A DNA stretch of 64,000 bases, taken from Alphaproteobacteria bacterium. GTDB taxonomy: Bacteria; Pseudomonadota; Alphaproteobacteria; JANQMY01. Both the position numbers and the translations under genes were made by a program. Positions 8,181 to 16,907 of this stretch are shown here, in pieces. Each line of letters begins with the position of its first letter. Within the stretch, counting starts at the first letter, position 1. The DNA lies in contig JANQPL010000014.1 in the NCBI GenBank assembly GCA_028289425.1, positions 58,170 through 122,169 on the forward strand. Direction: 5' to 3'. The notes under the pieces are model-generated. The model did not search any database. It was not told where the DNA came from and was given only the letters and a program-made list of their open reading frames with translations.

Positions 8181-9439
8181 CACTGGTCTATTCCCGCGAT
8201 CTTGGAGAAGAAAGGGCCACCCACGCACGGGTTGTAGGTATTGGAAGCTATGCAAACTTGGCTCTATCAGGCGTCGAACCTCCTGATCTTCCGAGTGCGG
8301 TCGCGGGTGCCACACAATTTGCCATTTGGCTTATCCAGAATGCGGATTGTATTTCACCTAAGCTTGGCACAGTCGATCTCTTCTTGAGCCCTCCAGGTGA
8401 GCGACCTGGTAGGTTCGAGATACCAACCGGGATAAACCTCACGAACGGAGCCATGGACCCTAGGACAGATTCGTCGGTCGCCAACGCAACGGGTCCTGAA
8501 ATTGATGCATCCAAGCAGGATTGGCTGGCGAGGATTGGTCAGAATGAGCATTCAGCTCTGATTTACATTACAGGGCACGGGGTTTCGACGGCGAAACGGA
8601 CCATGGTGTTCCTGGCTGATGTCAACAACAACCCACCGTATCGATGGAACCCTCACATAGATCTTCAAGTCGAGTCTTCTCGGATGCGAAGGCACCCTTC
8701 ACTTGGGACGTCGGTTGTTTTTGTCGACGCCTGCCAAGAGGCGTTGAGCGCTGCGCAGCTCGACGAAGCTGATCGACAGGACATGATCCAAGATAGCGTT
8801 TCGTTTTTCGACCCCACATTATCGGCCCGCGACCGAACCAATCTCTATATGCTTGCTCCGACGCCGGTGGGAAATAAAGCATGGGATGATGAAACCAAGA
8901 TCGGAGGACGTTTCACCCAAGCACTCATCGAAGCGCTGTCTGGAGCAGCTTCGTGTGACTATAATGGTATGGGGCAATGGGGCGTGCGAGTTTCTGATCT
9001 TCATGATCGACTACGATACCTCTATAGCCTGAGGCCAATGTGGAGGGATAAGTCTTTCGAGCCCGTTCCACTAACGCTCCCGAACCGAGATGAACCTATC
9101 GTAGTATTCTCTCAGCCCCCGAAGGTTCCAATCTGCTTATCTATTCAGCCCGATGTTGCACGCCACATGCTAACGGAAATCAGTTTTGCTGATCTGTTGA
9201 ATTCTACAGAGATACAAAACTTCCCAATCGCCGGAAACAACGCCAATGGAATCAGTGTCGCGTCTGACGGTATTTTGCTTGTGACCTGGCCACAAGCTTC
9301 TGCACGACAGCACGCACTAACCATTTCGATCGATCAAGCGGCCGACCGGGCACATGAACTCGGCAATGTTGATCGAGTGACGCATCTCAACATTTCCGAA
9401 ATGAGAGTGATGCCGGCCATTCACCATGATGTGAGTTAA
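8177..9439 (+). CDS. Caspase-like (peptidase C14) cysteine protease
   Basis: A 420-residue protein with the caspase-fold dyad: ALIYITGHGVS (His134 in the GHG motif) and TSVVFVDACQEA (Cys186 in the DACQ motif). The N-terminus ARVVGIGSYANL matches the first strand. The p20-like part covers about residues 15-300; the rest (about 300-420) is a separate C-terminal region of unknown fold. Prokaryotic caspase homologues generally cleave after Arg, Lys or Asp and act in programmed cell death or defence (gasdermin-linked, TPR-CHAT and CATRA systems are known). It overlaps the hydrolase gene by 4 bp and lies 4 bp before the third gene, indicating one functional unit. Confidence 0.88.
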   Translation: MTLVYSRDLGEERATHARVVGIGSYANLALSGVEPPDLPSAVAGATQFAIWLIQNADCISPKLGTVDLFLSPPGERPGRFEIPTGINLTNGAMDPRTDSSVANATGPEIDASKQDWLARIGQNEHSALIYITGHGVSTAKRTMVFLADVNNNPPYRWNPHIDLQVESSRMRRHPSLGTSVVFVDACQEALSAAQLDEADRQDMIQDSVSFFDPTLSARDRTNLYMLAPTPVGNKAWDDETKIGGRFTQALIEALSGAASCDYNGMGQWGVRVSDLHDRLRYLYSLRPMWRDKSFEPVPLTLPNRDEPIVVFSQPPKVPICLSIQPDVARHMLTEISFADLLNSTEIQNFPIAGNNANGISVASDGILLVTWPQASARQHALTISIDQAADRAHELGNVDRVTHLNISEMRVMPAIHHDVS

Positions 9440-9443
9440 CTCT

Positions 9444-10928
9444 ATGACAAGTTTGAAAATATCATCCCCTTCATCAACTGGTGCACTTAGCTTCTATGTT
9501 GTATCTGATATTTCCGGAGAACGTTTGTCTAAGACGCATACGCTGACGCTTGAGCGGCGTGACGTCACAGTCAACCTGGATAGCGGGACTGAGAGTGCGA
9601 CAATCGTGTGGCGGACCTTGGGTGGCAACAACAATCGCACACCCGTTGACGGACGCAGAGAGATCGAAATCGGGCTCGAACGTGGTGGAAAATCGACCCG
9701 CGTGGGATTATCAAAACCAGTCGTGACGCCCCCTACTCTGCGCAGACGTTTGCCGCAGATGATCGTCTCCGACCCGTCCGAATCTTTTGAGCCGAAGTCC
9801 CGTAGAAGTCCGCTGATGAATCCATGGGGCATATCTGTCCGACAGCAGCGTCGCTTCTTCCAACTCCATCCACCGGAGACCATGGATTCTTATAGCTGGG
9901 AAGTGTTCGAGCCCATCTTGTCGACTGGACGTTCAAGCAGACTACCTGTTCGCGAGGGCACGGAGTTGCTCGCCGTCGAAATGCACAATCGCAAAGTGCA
10001 AGTTGGACTTGCGGTATCAAAAATGCCGAATCTAACGGATGATTGGCAACCGTTAGATGTGGATTGGCCCATAGAGCTTCAAAATCGATCCGATGGGTTT
10101 TCGTTGATCCTTCGGGTACCAAAACACGATCCAGATCCATCAGATCAGCCAACAAGCAATGTGAAAGCAAGATTGTCTCTCGCGCTCGAAGGCCGTCGGG
10201 TACAGCAGTTATTGCTGCCTCTATATTCCGGTGGAGTTGAAATCATCGCAAAGACAACGTCGCCCACGAGCGACCACCTGGATGTCGAGGTTTTGCCAGT
10301 GGCGCCCGATCTTCGTCTGCTCGCGCAAACCCTGGTCGTTTCAAATGCGCGCTTTCAAGAAGAGATTGAGCAGGAAGCTAAGGCTACATCATCCCGGATC
10401 CTGGAAACGGTCTCTCAACAGAAGCATTATGACCCCTGGTCGGTACTCCTCGCGGGGCTGAATACAAGGACTTTTAACTGGAACCTATCCGTTGATTGGA
10501 CCAAAACAGTTATTCGAAGGTTCGAATGGGTTACCGACTTCCTGGTGTTCGAGGCTTGGTGGTGTGCAAACCAAGAGAAAGCGCAAAATCTGGGCCGCGC
10601 GGTCGACTTGCTGAGCCGTGCGCGCAAACGGCCAAATTTATATTTTGCCGAAAGCGATCGAACGATGAGAGACATACTGGTTTGGCTATCTCGAGACTGT
10701 CCACATAAGACACTTCGCGAAAAGGCGCGTCATGAGTTGGCGGCCCTCAGGAGTTCGAGCAAACGCTATACATGGGCAGGTACGCAGTATTCTTGGGTTA
10801 TTGGAAACAGCACCACATCGGGCGAGATACGCGATATCGCCTCGTCGGTGATGATATCGGGCTCGGTCCAAACTTACGACTTGGGATCGGGAATTCCTCA
10901 AGTCTTGCGGCTTGACGACGAGAATTGA
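9444..10928 (+). CDS. Unknown protein, third gene of hydrolase/caspase operon
   Basis: I do not recognise this 494-residue protein. The first ~330 residues are rich in beta strands and polar loops (SFYVVSDISG, HTLTLERRDVTVNL, REIEIGLERGG) and look like tandem beta-sandwich modules. The last ~160 residues are helical, with DPWSVLLAGLNTRTF, a WCANQEKAQNLGRAVDLLSRA helix, and Arg/Lys-rich joints such as SRARKRPN and SSSKRYTW. No catalytic motif or signal peptide is seen. It starts 4 bp after the caspase stop, so it belongs to the same operon and is probably a sensor, adaptor or protease substrate. Confidence 0.7.
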   Translation: MTSLKISSPSSTGALSFYVVSDISGERLSKTHTLTLERRDVTVNLDSGTESATIVWRTLGGNNNRTPVDGRREIEIGLERGGKSTRVGLSKPVVTPPTLRRRLPQMIVSDPSESFEPKSRRSPLMNPWGISVRQQRRFFQLHPPETMDSYSWEVFEPILSTGRSSRLPVREGTELLAVEMHNRKVQVGLAVSKMPNLTDDWQPLDVDWPIELQNRSDGFSLILRVPKHDPDPSDQPTSNVKARLSLALEGRRVQQLLLPLYSGGVEIIAKTTSPTSDHLDVEVLPVAPDLRLLAQTLVVSNARFQEEIEQEAKATSSRILETVSQQKHYDPWSVLLAGLNTRTFNWNLSVDWTKTVIRRFEWVTDFLVFEAWWCANQEKAQNLGRAVDLLSRARKRPNLYFAESDRTMRDILVWLSRDCPHKTLREKARHELAALRSSSKRYTWAGTQYSWVIGNSTTSGEIRDIASSVMISGSVQTYDLGSGIPQVLRLDDEN

Positions 10929-11502
10929 TTATTTTCCATTGGATTTGTTAGAGGGCAATCTGGGGACGACAAAACTACCTGAATGTCCAATCGCTAAATC
11001 ATTGTTTAGGTGGATCGCCAGCCAAACGCCCAGCGTCCGTTTTAGGGCTTTTTAAGTCACTCTGTACGACAAAATCCTAACAGTTTTCAGACATTCAACA
11101 TGTCACTGCCAACGTCGCCTTAGGGCCAATCGCGGTCGTTGCAACCTTCGAACCCCACGAAAAATCTCATACTGCAACGGGCAACGACGAGCGCTCCAAT
11201 ATCAGTGTTTATGCGAAGATGCGCTACGTTGGGCTATGATGCGCGACGATTTCGGATGCCCTCCAAAGGCAGAGGTTGCACGTTCAATTTTTCTATAATG
11301 ACAGTTTTGCCCCTAGCCTGATGAAACGCGATCGCGCTTTAAGTAACAATGCCGTACGAAAAAGCGAAACGTTTCCGTTGTTTTTGCCTCTTATAACCAG
11401 TGCTCCGGAGCAGCTGCGAAACCGTGACGCTATAGAAATAGCGGTTATCTATGCCCTTATGTTGACTAAGCTATCTACGCTTTAGCCAACGCAAAACACA
11501 TA
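10929..11502. other. Gene-free stretch between caspase operon and tRNA fragment
   Basis: About 570 bases without a supportable gene. It contains the second copy (11248-11281) of a 34-bp imperfect direct repeat whose first copy lies at 6910-6943, so the pair flanks the hydrolase/caspase operon. Small frames here show no domain. No clear intrinsic terminator was found after the operon. Confidence 0.4.
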
Positions 11503-11548
11503 ATTCCTAATCCAGGGGTCGCAGGTTCGAATCCTGCCGGGGACGCCA
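11503..11548 (+). tRNA. tRNA-Arg(CCT) 3' half, fragment (attachment-site remnant)
   Basis: These 46 bases are the 3' part of a tRNA: anticodon loop TTCCTAA (11504-11510), variable region, T-arm GCAGGTTCGAATCCTGC, acceptor strand CGGGGAC, discriminator G and encoded CCA. The acceptor strand pairs perfectly with the GTCCCCG of the 5' half on the minus strand at 26273-26311. No 5' half precedes it here. The two fragments share exactly ATTCCTAA and joined over it make a 77-nt tRNA. Stem bases 39-43 here (TCCAG) do not pair fully with the other fragment's TCAGA, so the halves probably come from two alleles, as expected for host and element copies. It is a fragment, not a working gene. Confidence 0.85.
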
Positions 11549-11614
11549 TTTGCTGCGAATGTTTTGAAGTCGCATTGTTAAGGCAAGTCAACGGAGTGTT
11601 GTGGGCCATGAATC

Positions 11615-14467
11615 GTGGTCCATTACTTTCTAAAGTTTCATAGTGATACGGCGCAAATGGAGAGAACTATCGCCGCAACAGAACCGCTGATTGATGCGTC
11701 ACCAAACGCTGTACCAATCAGAACTGCAAGCACTGGGCGGTTGCGCTCGATCCTCTTGCAGGCCCAAGAGCCTGTTCTTCTCATTGGTGCCGGCGCATCA
11801 ATTACATCTGGCATACCCGCCGCGGCAAAGACCGTCGAGAAAGCCGCACGTTGGGCGTGGTGCCAAGAGCATGGTCGCCATACTGAGGACTATACAATTC
11901 GCCGATCGGATTATTGGCCTTGGGTGACCTCGCAAGCTTGGTTCAAGGATGACGCCGAAATTGCGGACCTTTATCCAGACGCAATCGACAACCTCTTGGG
12001 TGTCAAAAGCGATCGACGCTTGTTCTTCGAAGACCTCATCAATCCGAAGGTAGCGCCGTCTCGCGGCTATCGTGCTTTAGCGAACGTGCTTCAGCAGGGC
12101 TGGATCACGACTGTATTGACGACAAATTTTGATGAGTGCCTACAACGCGCATCCAACCAAGAAAACAAACCGCATAGGCTAGTGACCATAACGACACCAG
12201 ACGACCACATTCTCTTCAGCTCATCTCCACGCGATCCCCAACTTATATATCTGCATGGATCGGTGAAACACTATACCGACAAAAACTTGTCAGAGGAATT
12301 GCAATCGCTAGATCCCGCAATTGTCGAACGATTGGCACCTCTATTTCGAGATCATCCGATAATTGTCGTTGGCTATCGCGGCGCCGAAATGTCCGTAATG
12401 AACGATCTTTTTTTGGCTCAGCTCAAAACTACGAACAATTTCATGCACGGGATCTATTGGTGTGTGCTGGAAGACCACAGGGACGCTCCAATGTCCGACT
12501 ATGTGAACCAATTAGCTGCCGAAATCGGCACAAACTTCCAACGCGTTCAGATTTCCGGCTTTGACGATCTATTTGAGCAGGAGCTCTTCGAGCAAATGAA
12601 GGCTGCTGGTGGCAAACCGACCCGACGGCCGATTGGGTTCAGCGTAGGTGATGTGCCAATAGACATGCAAGTGTTTGAGGGCGGACAAATTGGAGAACTT
12701 GAACGGTCGCTGCTGCACGCTCGCTTGTCACAATACGCAGAGCGTACTGATTTGTGGACGCCTCGCGACCAGGATGATGGCTGGATCGATCAGATGGCGG
12801 AGCGGTTAGATTTAGTTCGGTCCGATGGGGAAAACCGGGCGCCTACGTTGGCGGGATGGCTCTTGTTTTCGTCTAACCCTTCACTTAATAGGCCTGAAGC
12901 TCGGGTCGAATTCCGTGCCCATGGGTCCTCTGCATGGCTGAATTCGTGCTTCGGTGAAGATATTGAGCTCGCACCTACCGATGAAGAGGGGGTATTCGCC
13001 GTCGAAAGAACGATTACGGGCAACCTCTGGGCACAGCTCGATACTTTGACCGACCTTCTCGCACTAGTGAACCTTCAATTCAGGCTTAAGGCGGAAGTTT
13101 CAAGAACAGTCAGTGCCTATGACGCACTGGCCATAAAGGAGATGATCGTCAATGCAATCGTGCATCGGGATTATGGCATTAACGCGCCGATTTTTGTCAA
13201 GGTCCAGTCGGATTCAATCCGCGTAGTCAGTCCGGGTGGCCTGGTCGATGTTGTCGCGGCGCAAGCCCATGGTAAGTCTTTTCAGGAAGCTATTATCGAG
13301 CGTGGGGGGCCGATTAAGGGATATCGAAACCCTGCCATTTCAGACTTGTTCTATGGTGGCGGTGAAATGGACCGCAGGGGCTCCGGCCTTTCCGATATGG
13401 TCCTCCTTACCAAGAACAATAATGGAAGTGTCTCGTTTGGGCCAGATGACGAGAATAAGAGTTTCTCAGTTCGAATCGAGGCTCGTCCCGAGGCAGTGGA
13501 CGAGCTCACGCAGACGGCCTTGCCGATTGAGGCCGAAACCGTCCGTTTTTCTGCCAATCTAATTCCGATTGACGCTATGCCAACAAAAATTTGGCATGCA
13601 GGGACCAGCGCAACTTCCAATCGCAGTTTCTACAGAAATTCCGAAGGACTTGCGGCTCCACCCGGACATGTTGCCGATGGTCGCTTTTTCTCTCTTTACG
13701 ATCTTGAGGGCTTAGCCGAAGACCTGGTAACGCCATTCGATCCAGGCGACGTTGAAGTATTAAGTTTGGACGAAGCGCTAATGCTGCCTGGTGGCGAACC
13801 AATTGTCCTAAAGTTACTTCATGAAGCCCTATTTAGCCATCTCCGGTCCAAGGGATTGAGGGTCGACTATCAGCGGCGGCGTGCACACTTTCCACGAAAC
13901 GACGAGCCCGAAGTCAAAGTCACCTACCGCGGAAGGATACGAAAAGCGACACGGACCGTTGTGAAAGCAAGGACCAAACGTGATTCCGATGATGTGCTCT
14001 ACTATGAGCATAAAGCGGTAACATTTTCAGTAATGAGGTTTGCGGACGATTGGGCAGTGGTAATCACACCGGGTTACACTTTCACGCGCGATGGTATCAG
14101 CAAGTCAATAGGACGGGAGCGGATAAATGCGCTTTCGACGCGCCGCGCAGCGCGAGACTTCAATCCAAATGTGATGCATGATGTTACGTTCTGGCATGCG
14201 GTAATTTCTGGCGAATCAGATGGTCTGTTTGCATTAGAAACCGATGCTGATTCAAATATGTCTCGTTTCGCGCCAACGGTAGTCCTTTCTCATCGTACGC
14301 CGACGATCTCTTACAATTTGTCGGCATTTGAAGAGACCGATCTTCGAGAACTAGAGATTGACGAGGATCTTGAGGCCCTGGACAGGGAACTTGAAGACCT
14401 GGCCAATCAACCCGAAGAAGATGTGGAGCAGATTGGAGATCAAGGCGAGGTCGACGATGACAATTGA
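11615..14467 (+). CDS. SIR2 - GHKL/RecG-like ATPase - APAZ-type partner of short Argonaute
   Basis: A 950-residue multidomain protein. Residues about 40-330 are a SIR2 NADase-like domain: LLIGAGAS (58-62), TTNFD (N171), LHGS (H214) and a late VVGYRGAE. Residues about 360-625 match RecG/Schlafen-linked ATPases: TLAGWLLFSSNP, then KEMIVNAIVHRDY (N-box with HRDY), then RNPAISDLFYGGGEMDRRGSGL (G-rich ATP lid). Residues about 650-900 have no catalytic motif and sit where short-Ago partners carry APAZ, the Ago N-domain-like region that binds the Ago. The tail is acidic. The start is GTG 11615 or ATG 11657; neither has a strong ribosome site. It overlaps the Ago gene by 11 bp. Known SIR2-APAZ/short-Ago pairs deplete NAD+ on invader recognition; the middle ATPase module is unusual. 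Confidence 0.85.
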   Translation: MVHYFLKFHSDTAQMERTIAATEPLIDASPNAVPIRTASTGRLRSILLQAQEPVLLIGAGASITSGIPAAAKTVEKAARWAWCQEHGRHTEDYTIRRSDYWPWVTSQAWFKDDAEIADLYPDAIDNLLGVKSDRRLFFEDLINPKVAPSRGYRALANVLQQGWITTVLTTNFDECLQRASNQENKPHRLVTITTPDDHILFSSSPRDPQLIYLHGSVKHYTDKNLSEELQSLDPAIVERLAPLFRDHPIIVVGYRGAEMSVMNDLFLAQLKTTNNFMHGIYWCVLEDHRDAPMSDYVNQLAAEIGTNFQRVQISGFDDLFEQELFEQMKAAGGKPTRRPIGFSVGDVPIDMQVFEGGQIGELERSLLHARLSQYAERTDLWTPRDQDDGWIDQMAERLDLVRSDGENRAPTLAGWLLFSSNPSLNRPEARVEFRAHGSSAWLNSCFGEDIELAPTDEEGVFAVERTITGNLWAQLDTLTDLLALVNLQFRLKAEVSRTVSAYDALAIKEMIVNAIVHRDYGINAPIFVKVQSDSIRVVSPGGLVDVVAAQAHGKSFQEAIIERGGPIKGYRNPAISDLFYGGGEMDRRGSGLSDMVLLTKNNNGSVSFGPDDENKSFSVRIEARPEAVDELTQTALPIEAETVRFSANLIPIDAMPTKIWHAGTSATSNRSFYRNSEGLAAPPGHVADGRFFSLYDLEGLAEDLVTPFDPGDVEVLSLDEALMLPGGEPIVLKLLHEALFSHLRSKGLRVDYQRRRAHFPRNDEPEVKVTYRGRIRKATRTVVKARTKRDSDDVLYYEHKAVTFSVMRFADDWAVVITPGYTFTRDGISKSIGRERINALSTRRAARDFNPNVMHDVTFWHAVISGESDGLFALETDADSNMSRFAPTVVLSHRTPTISYNLSAFEETDLRELEIDEDLEALDRELEDLANQPEEDVEQIGDQGEVDDDN

Positions 14468-15956
14468 GCTTTCCGTGATCGAACTAGCCCCGCCGCGCCT
14501 TCAGTTTGGCGGTGCGAGCACACAGCGAGATCCAAAAGCCGGTTTGCTATCTGCGGGCCCTTTCGATCTTCGTTTTGGTTCTGCTCGGAAAGAACAAATC
14601 CACGTTGGCATTATCGGTCCGGCAGACCAAATTTCCATCGCCAAAAACTGGCTAACTCGCTGTGAAAATGAAATTCCGGTGCTTGGTGAGCCGAGCCAAT
14701 TAAAGAAATCGTTTCCGGGTTTCGAAGCCGTATTTCGCAAACGCCTTGTAACTGCGGACAACTCCTGCATTGCTCTTTCCAGCGCAGACCATGATGCGGT
14801 TTCCGACGCAATCAAAGGAGATGCTTACGCTGCTTTTCAAAACATTGTTGATCTGTATGCAGAAGCGCATGAGCGACTTGCGGCTCGTGATCTGAATCGC
14901 CCCGACGTCGTACTAATCTGCCTTCCAGATGAAGTTGTTAAGAAGTTGAGCATCGTGGAAAGAGCAACGACCAAAGAAGAACGAGCCAGGGCTAAAGCGA
15001 TTCAGAAGGCTCAGTTATCAAACCAAATGGATCTATTCGACGTGTTAAAGGAAGTCGAGGAGACACCAGAAGACTTCTTGAAACGGAACCTCAGGCACGC
15101 CTTAAAGGCGCGGGCTCTTCGAAATCGCTTGCCCATTCAGATTGTCACCAGCGCTCTTTTGGTTGACTCGGAAAGGAATCAAGATCCTGCGACTCGAGCT
15201 TGGAATTTCTCTGTTGCACTTTACTACATGTCGGGCGGAGTCCCCTGGCGTTTGCCACCTACCGGCCCAGATACTTGTTTTGTTGGAATCAGCTTTCATC
15301 ATTTTCGAACAACCGAGCGTGCACTAGTCAGATCAAGTATCGCCCAAGCCTTTTCAAGTGACGGCGAAGGCTTTGCAATACGAGGTGAAGGTATTCCTAC
15401 GGAGGATGACCAGCGAAGAAACATCCATCTATCGGAAAAGCAAGCGTACAATCTGGCTGTTGAGCTTATTGATGAATACGAAATGAGAACCGGAGGTACG
15501 CCAATTCGAATAGTCCTTCACAAAACTTCCGCATTTAACGAAGAGGAACTGTCCGGCTTTGAAATGGCACTTAAGAATGTGCCTATTGTTTCCATGGTGA
15601 CGTTGGTCCCGAGTGCATTTCGTCTGTTGAGATTCGGGCCCTACCCGCCAAAAGTCGGAACACTCTGCACCATAAACAGCGACAAGTCCTTTCTATTCAC
15701 ATCCGGTTTTGTGCCCGAATTGGGGACATATCCTGGCCCCCACGTTCCGCAACCATTCGAGGTTCGCTGCATTGGCGACGAAGACCCACTCGCTGCGGCG
15801 CAGGACGTTTTGAACCTAACACGTATGAATTGGAACACTGCGGACATTAGGGCCAAATGGCCTGTATCACTGTCATACGCTAGAAAGGTCGGTGGAATTC
15901 TAGACGAATATGGGGAAGATGATCTTAGGGATTCCTCATTCCGATACTTTGTTTAG
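14457..15956 (+). CDS. Short prokaryotic Argonaute (MID-PIWI), catalytically inactive
   Basis: A 499-residue protein of the length and layout of short pAgos, with no N or PAZ domain. The MID part includes RLPIQIVTSALL (about 224-235). The PIWI part shows CFVGISFHHF (274-283), RIVLHKTSAF (351-360) and the closing LTRMNWNTADIRAKWPVSLSYARKVGGIL, a very typical pAgo C-terminus. The slicer Asp positions are Ser (GISF) and Thr (HKTS), so it should bind guide and target without cutting. The ATG at 14457 lies inside the end of the SIR2 gene, so the two are co-translated and probably form a heterodimer. In such systems the guide-loaded Ago senses invader nucleic acid and switches on the SIR2 effector. 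Confidence 0.9.
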   Translation: MTIELSVIELAPPRLQFGGASTQRDPKAGLLSAGPFDLRFGSARKEQIHVGIIGPADQISIAKNWLTRCENEIPVLGEPSQLKKSFPGFEAVFRKRLVTADNSCIALSSADHDAVSDAIKGDAYAAFQNIVDLYAEAHERLAARDLNRPDVVLICLPDEVVKKLSIVERATTKEERARAKAIQKAQLSNQMDLFDVLKEVEETPEDFLKRNLRHALKARALRNRLPIQIVTSALLVDSERNQDPATRAWNFSVALYYMSGGVPWRLPPTGPDTCFVGISFHHFRTTERALVRSSIAQAFSSDGEGFAIRGEGIPTEDDQRRNIHLSEKQAYNLAVELIDEYEMRTGGTPIRIVLHKTSAFNEEELSGFEMALKNVPIVSMVTLVPSAFRLLRFGPYPPKVGTLCTINSDKSFLFTSGFVPELGTYPGPHVPQPFEVRCIGDEDPLAAAQDVLNLTRMNWNTADIRAKWPVSLSYARKVGGILDEYGEDDLRDSSFRYFV

Positions 15957-15993
15957 TGGCTAAATTTCCTCGGTCTGAACAGAGCAATACTGG

Positions 15994-16020
15994 CATCAGT
16001 TAATGAGGGTTTAACTGATG
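15994..16020 (+). promoter_or_regulatory. Perfect 10-bp hairpin covering a start codon
   Basis: CATCAGTTAA (15994-16003) and TTAACTGATG (16011-16020) are exact inverted repeats around a 7-base loop. The right arm ends in the ATG (16018-16020) of the following small gene. It could be an operator, or an RNA hairpin that hides this start codon. No T-run follows, so it is not an intrinsic terminator. Confidence 0.55.
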
Positions 16021-16341
16021 ACGCATAAACGTTGTCCTATGAATACGAAAAAACAAGCATGGTATGGGACCGGCGTGGGCCATTTGGCGAACGACCTCAT
16101 TAAGGCCGGGCTTACTGACCAAGAAGTACTGGAACGTGTCCTGAATGAGTACAAAGACGCAGGAACCAAGATCAGTTCTATAAGATGGTATCGTTCGAAA
16201 ATGCGCTCTGAGGATTCGAGTATTCCGACAAACCAACAGGCGCTTCGGAATAAGCGCAGTTTACAAGAGGGCTGGAGCGATACCATGAACGAAGGGACGG
16301 CCACTGAGATATCTCACATATATTCCCCTACTAAAAAATAA
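16018..16341 (+). CDS. Small protein with a WYRSKMR-type motif
   Basis: A 107-residue protein starting 61 bp after the Argonaute stop, on the same strand. Its core, LTDQEVLERVLNEYKDAGTKISSIRWYRSKMRSE, matches a pattern I recall from many small phage- and plasmid-borne proteins (helix, short loop, then W-Y-[RK]-S-x-[LM]-R), whose function is not known to me. The flanks are low in predicted structure. The ATG at 16018 lies within a 10-bp hairpin; MNTKKQAW at 16039 is an alternative start. It may be a regulator or accessory factor of the Argonaute operon, by position only. Confidence 0.5.
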   Translation: MTHKRCPMNTKKQAWYGTGVGHLANDLIKAGLTDQEVLERVLNEYKDAGTKISSIRWYRSKMRSEDSSIPTNQQALRNKRSLQEGWSDTMNEGTATEISHIYSPTKK

Positions 16342-16593
16342 CTCCTTCATAAAACTAGATTTTCCGGCCGGTCCTCCACACATTTTGTAATGTCTCCATA
16401 AGATTCCAGCAGGCGTCACCAATCCAGCCCCCACAACACATGTGTCTAAGTATTCTCTGACAGATAAACACGTTGTTTTGCCGCTGCGATGCCCGTTTGT
16501 TAAACTCACCAAGTTCATCCCGAGTTCCTTCAAAACACTAAGCATATCGAGTTTGGTGCTAGTTCGGGACCGTTAAGACCTATGGAAACAAGT

Positions 16594-16833
16594 TCACAGA
16601 TTTTTCCCAGCTTTGCCAAGAATCTGTAGAGGGTCCATAGCGATTTCTTCCGCCATGGTTAAAAACTCCATCACATCCAGTCTACGCTCATACCCTTCCA
16701 CTTTGGCGACGAAGGACTGGGGCTTTCCGAGACGATCGGCCAATTCTTGCTGGGTCATGCCAGCATCGACGCGCGCCTGTGCTAGGCGATCGATGATTTC
16801 ACGATAGACGGGATTTTGGAGCGTGTCTGGCAA
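16594..16833 (-). CDS. XRE-family helix-turn-helix regulator
   Basis: A 79-residue protein consisting almost wholly of a Cro/C1-type HTH: LAQARVDAGMTQQELADRLGKPQSFVAKVEGYERRLDVMEFLTMAEEI. The 'GMTQQELA' and 'QSFVAKVE' helices are the classic XRE scaffold and recognition helices. It is transcribed divergently from the nuclease-like gene at 16908, and the 74-bp gap holds a nested palindrome. It probably binds that palindrome and represses itself and the nuclease, like antitoxin or restriction-controller proteins. Family certain, partner assignment inferred from position. Confidence 0.85.
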   Translation of the reverse strand: MPDTLQNPVYREIIDRLAQARVDAGMTQQELADRLGKPQSFVAKVEGYERRLDVMEFLTMAEEIAMDPLQILGKAGKNL

Positions 16834-16870
16834 TCGCGCTTCCCCTTGAATTGAAGCGCGTGAACAATTA

Positions 16871-16901
16871 ATCCTGAAATGGGATTATCCCAAAACAGGA
16901 T
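16871..16901. promoter_or_regulatory. Nested palindromic operator between XRE and nuclease genes
   Basis: The outer arms are ATCCTG and CAGGAT and the inner arms TGGGAT and ATCCCA, each pair exact, around a single central base. The site ends 6 bp before the nuclease ATG and includes its likely AGGA ribosome site. It lies 38 bp before the XRE start. This is the expected place for a repressor dimer, most simply the XRE protein. Confidence 0.75.
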
Positions 16902-16907
16902 AAATGG

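Noticed and set aside
11139..11485. Two small plus-strand frames before the Argonaute locus
   Set aside because: No domains, no ribosome sites, and they overlap a repeat fragment.
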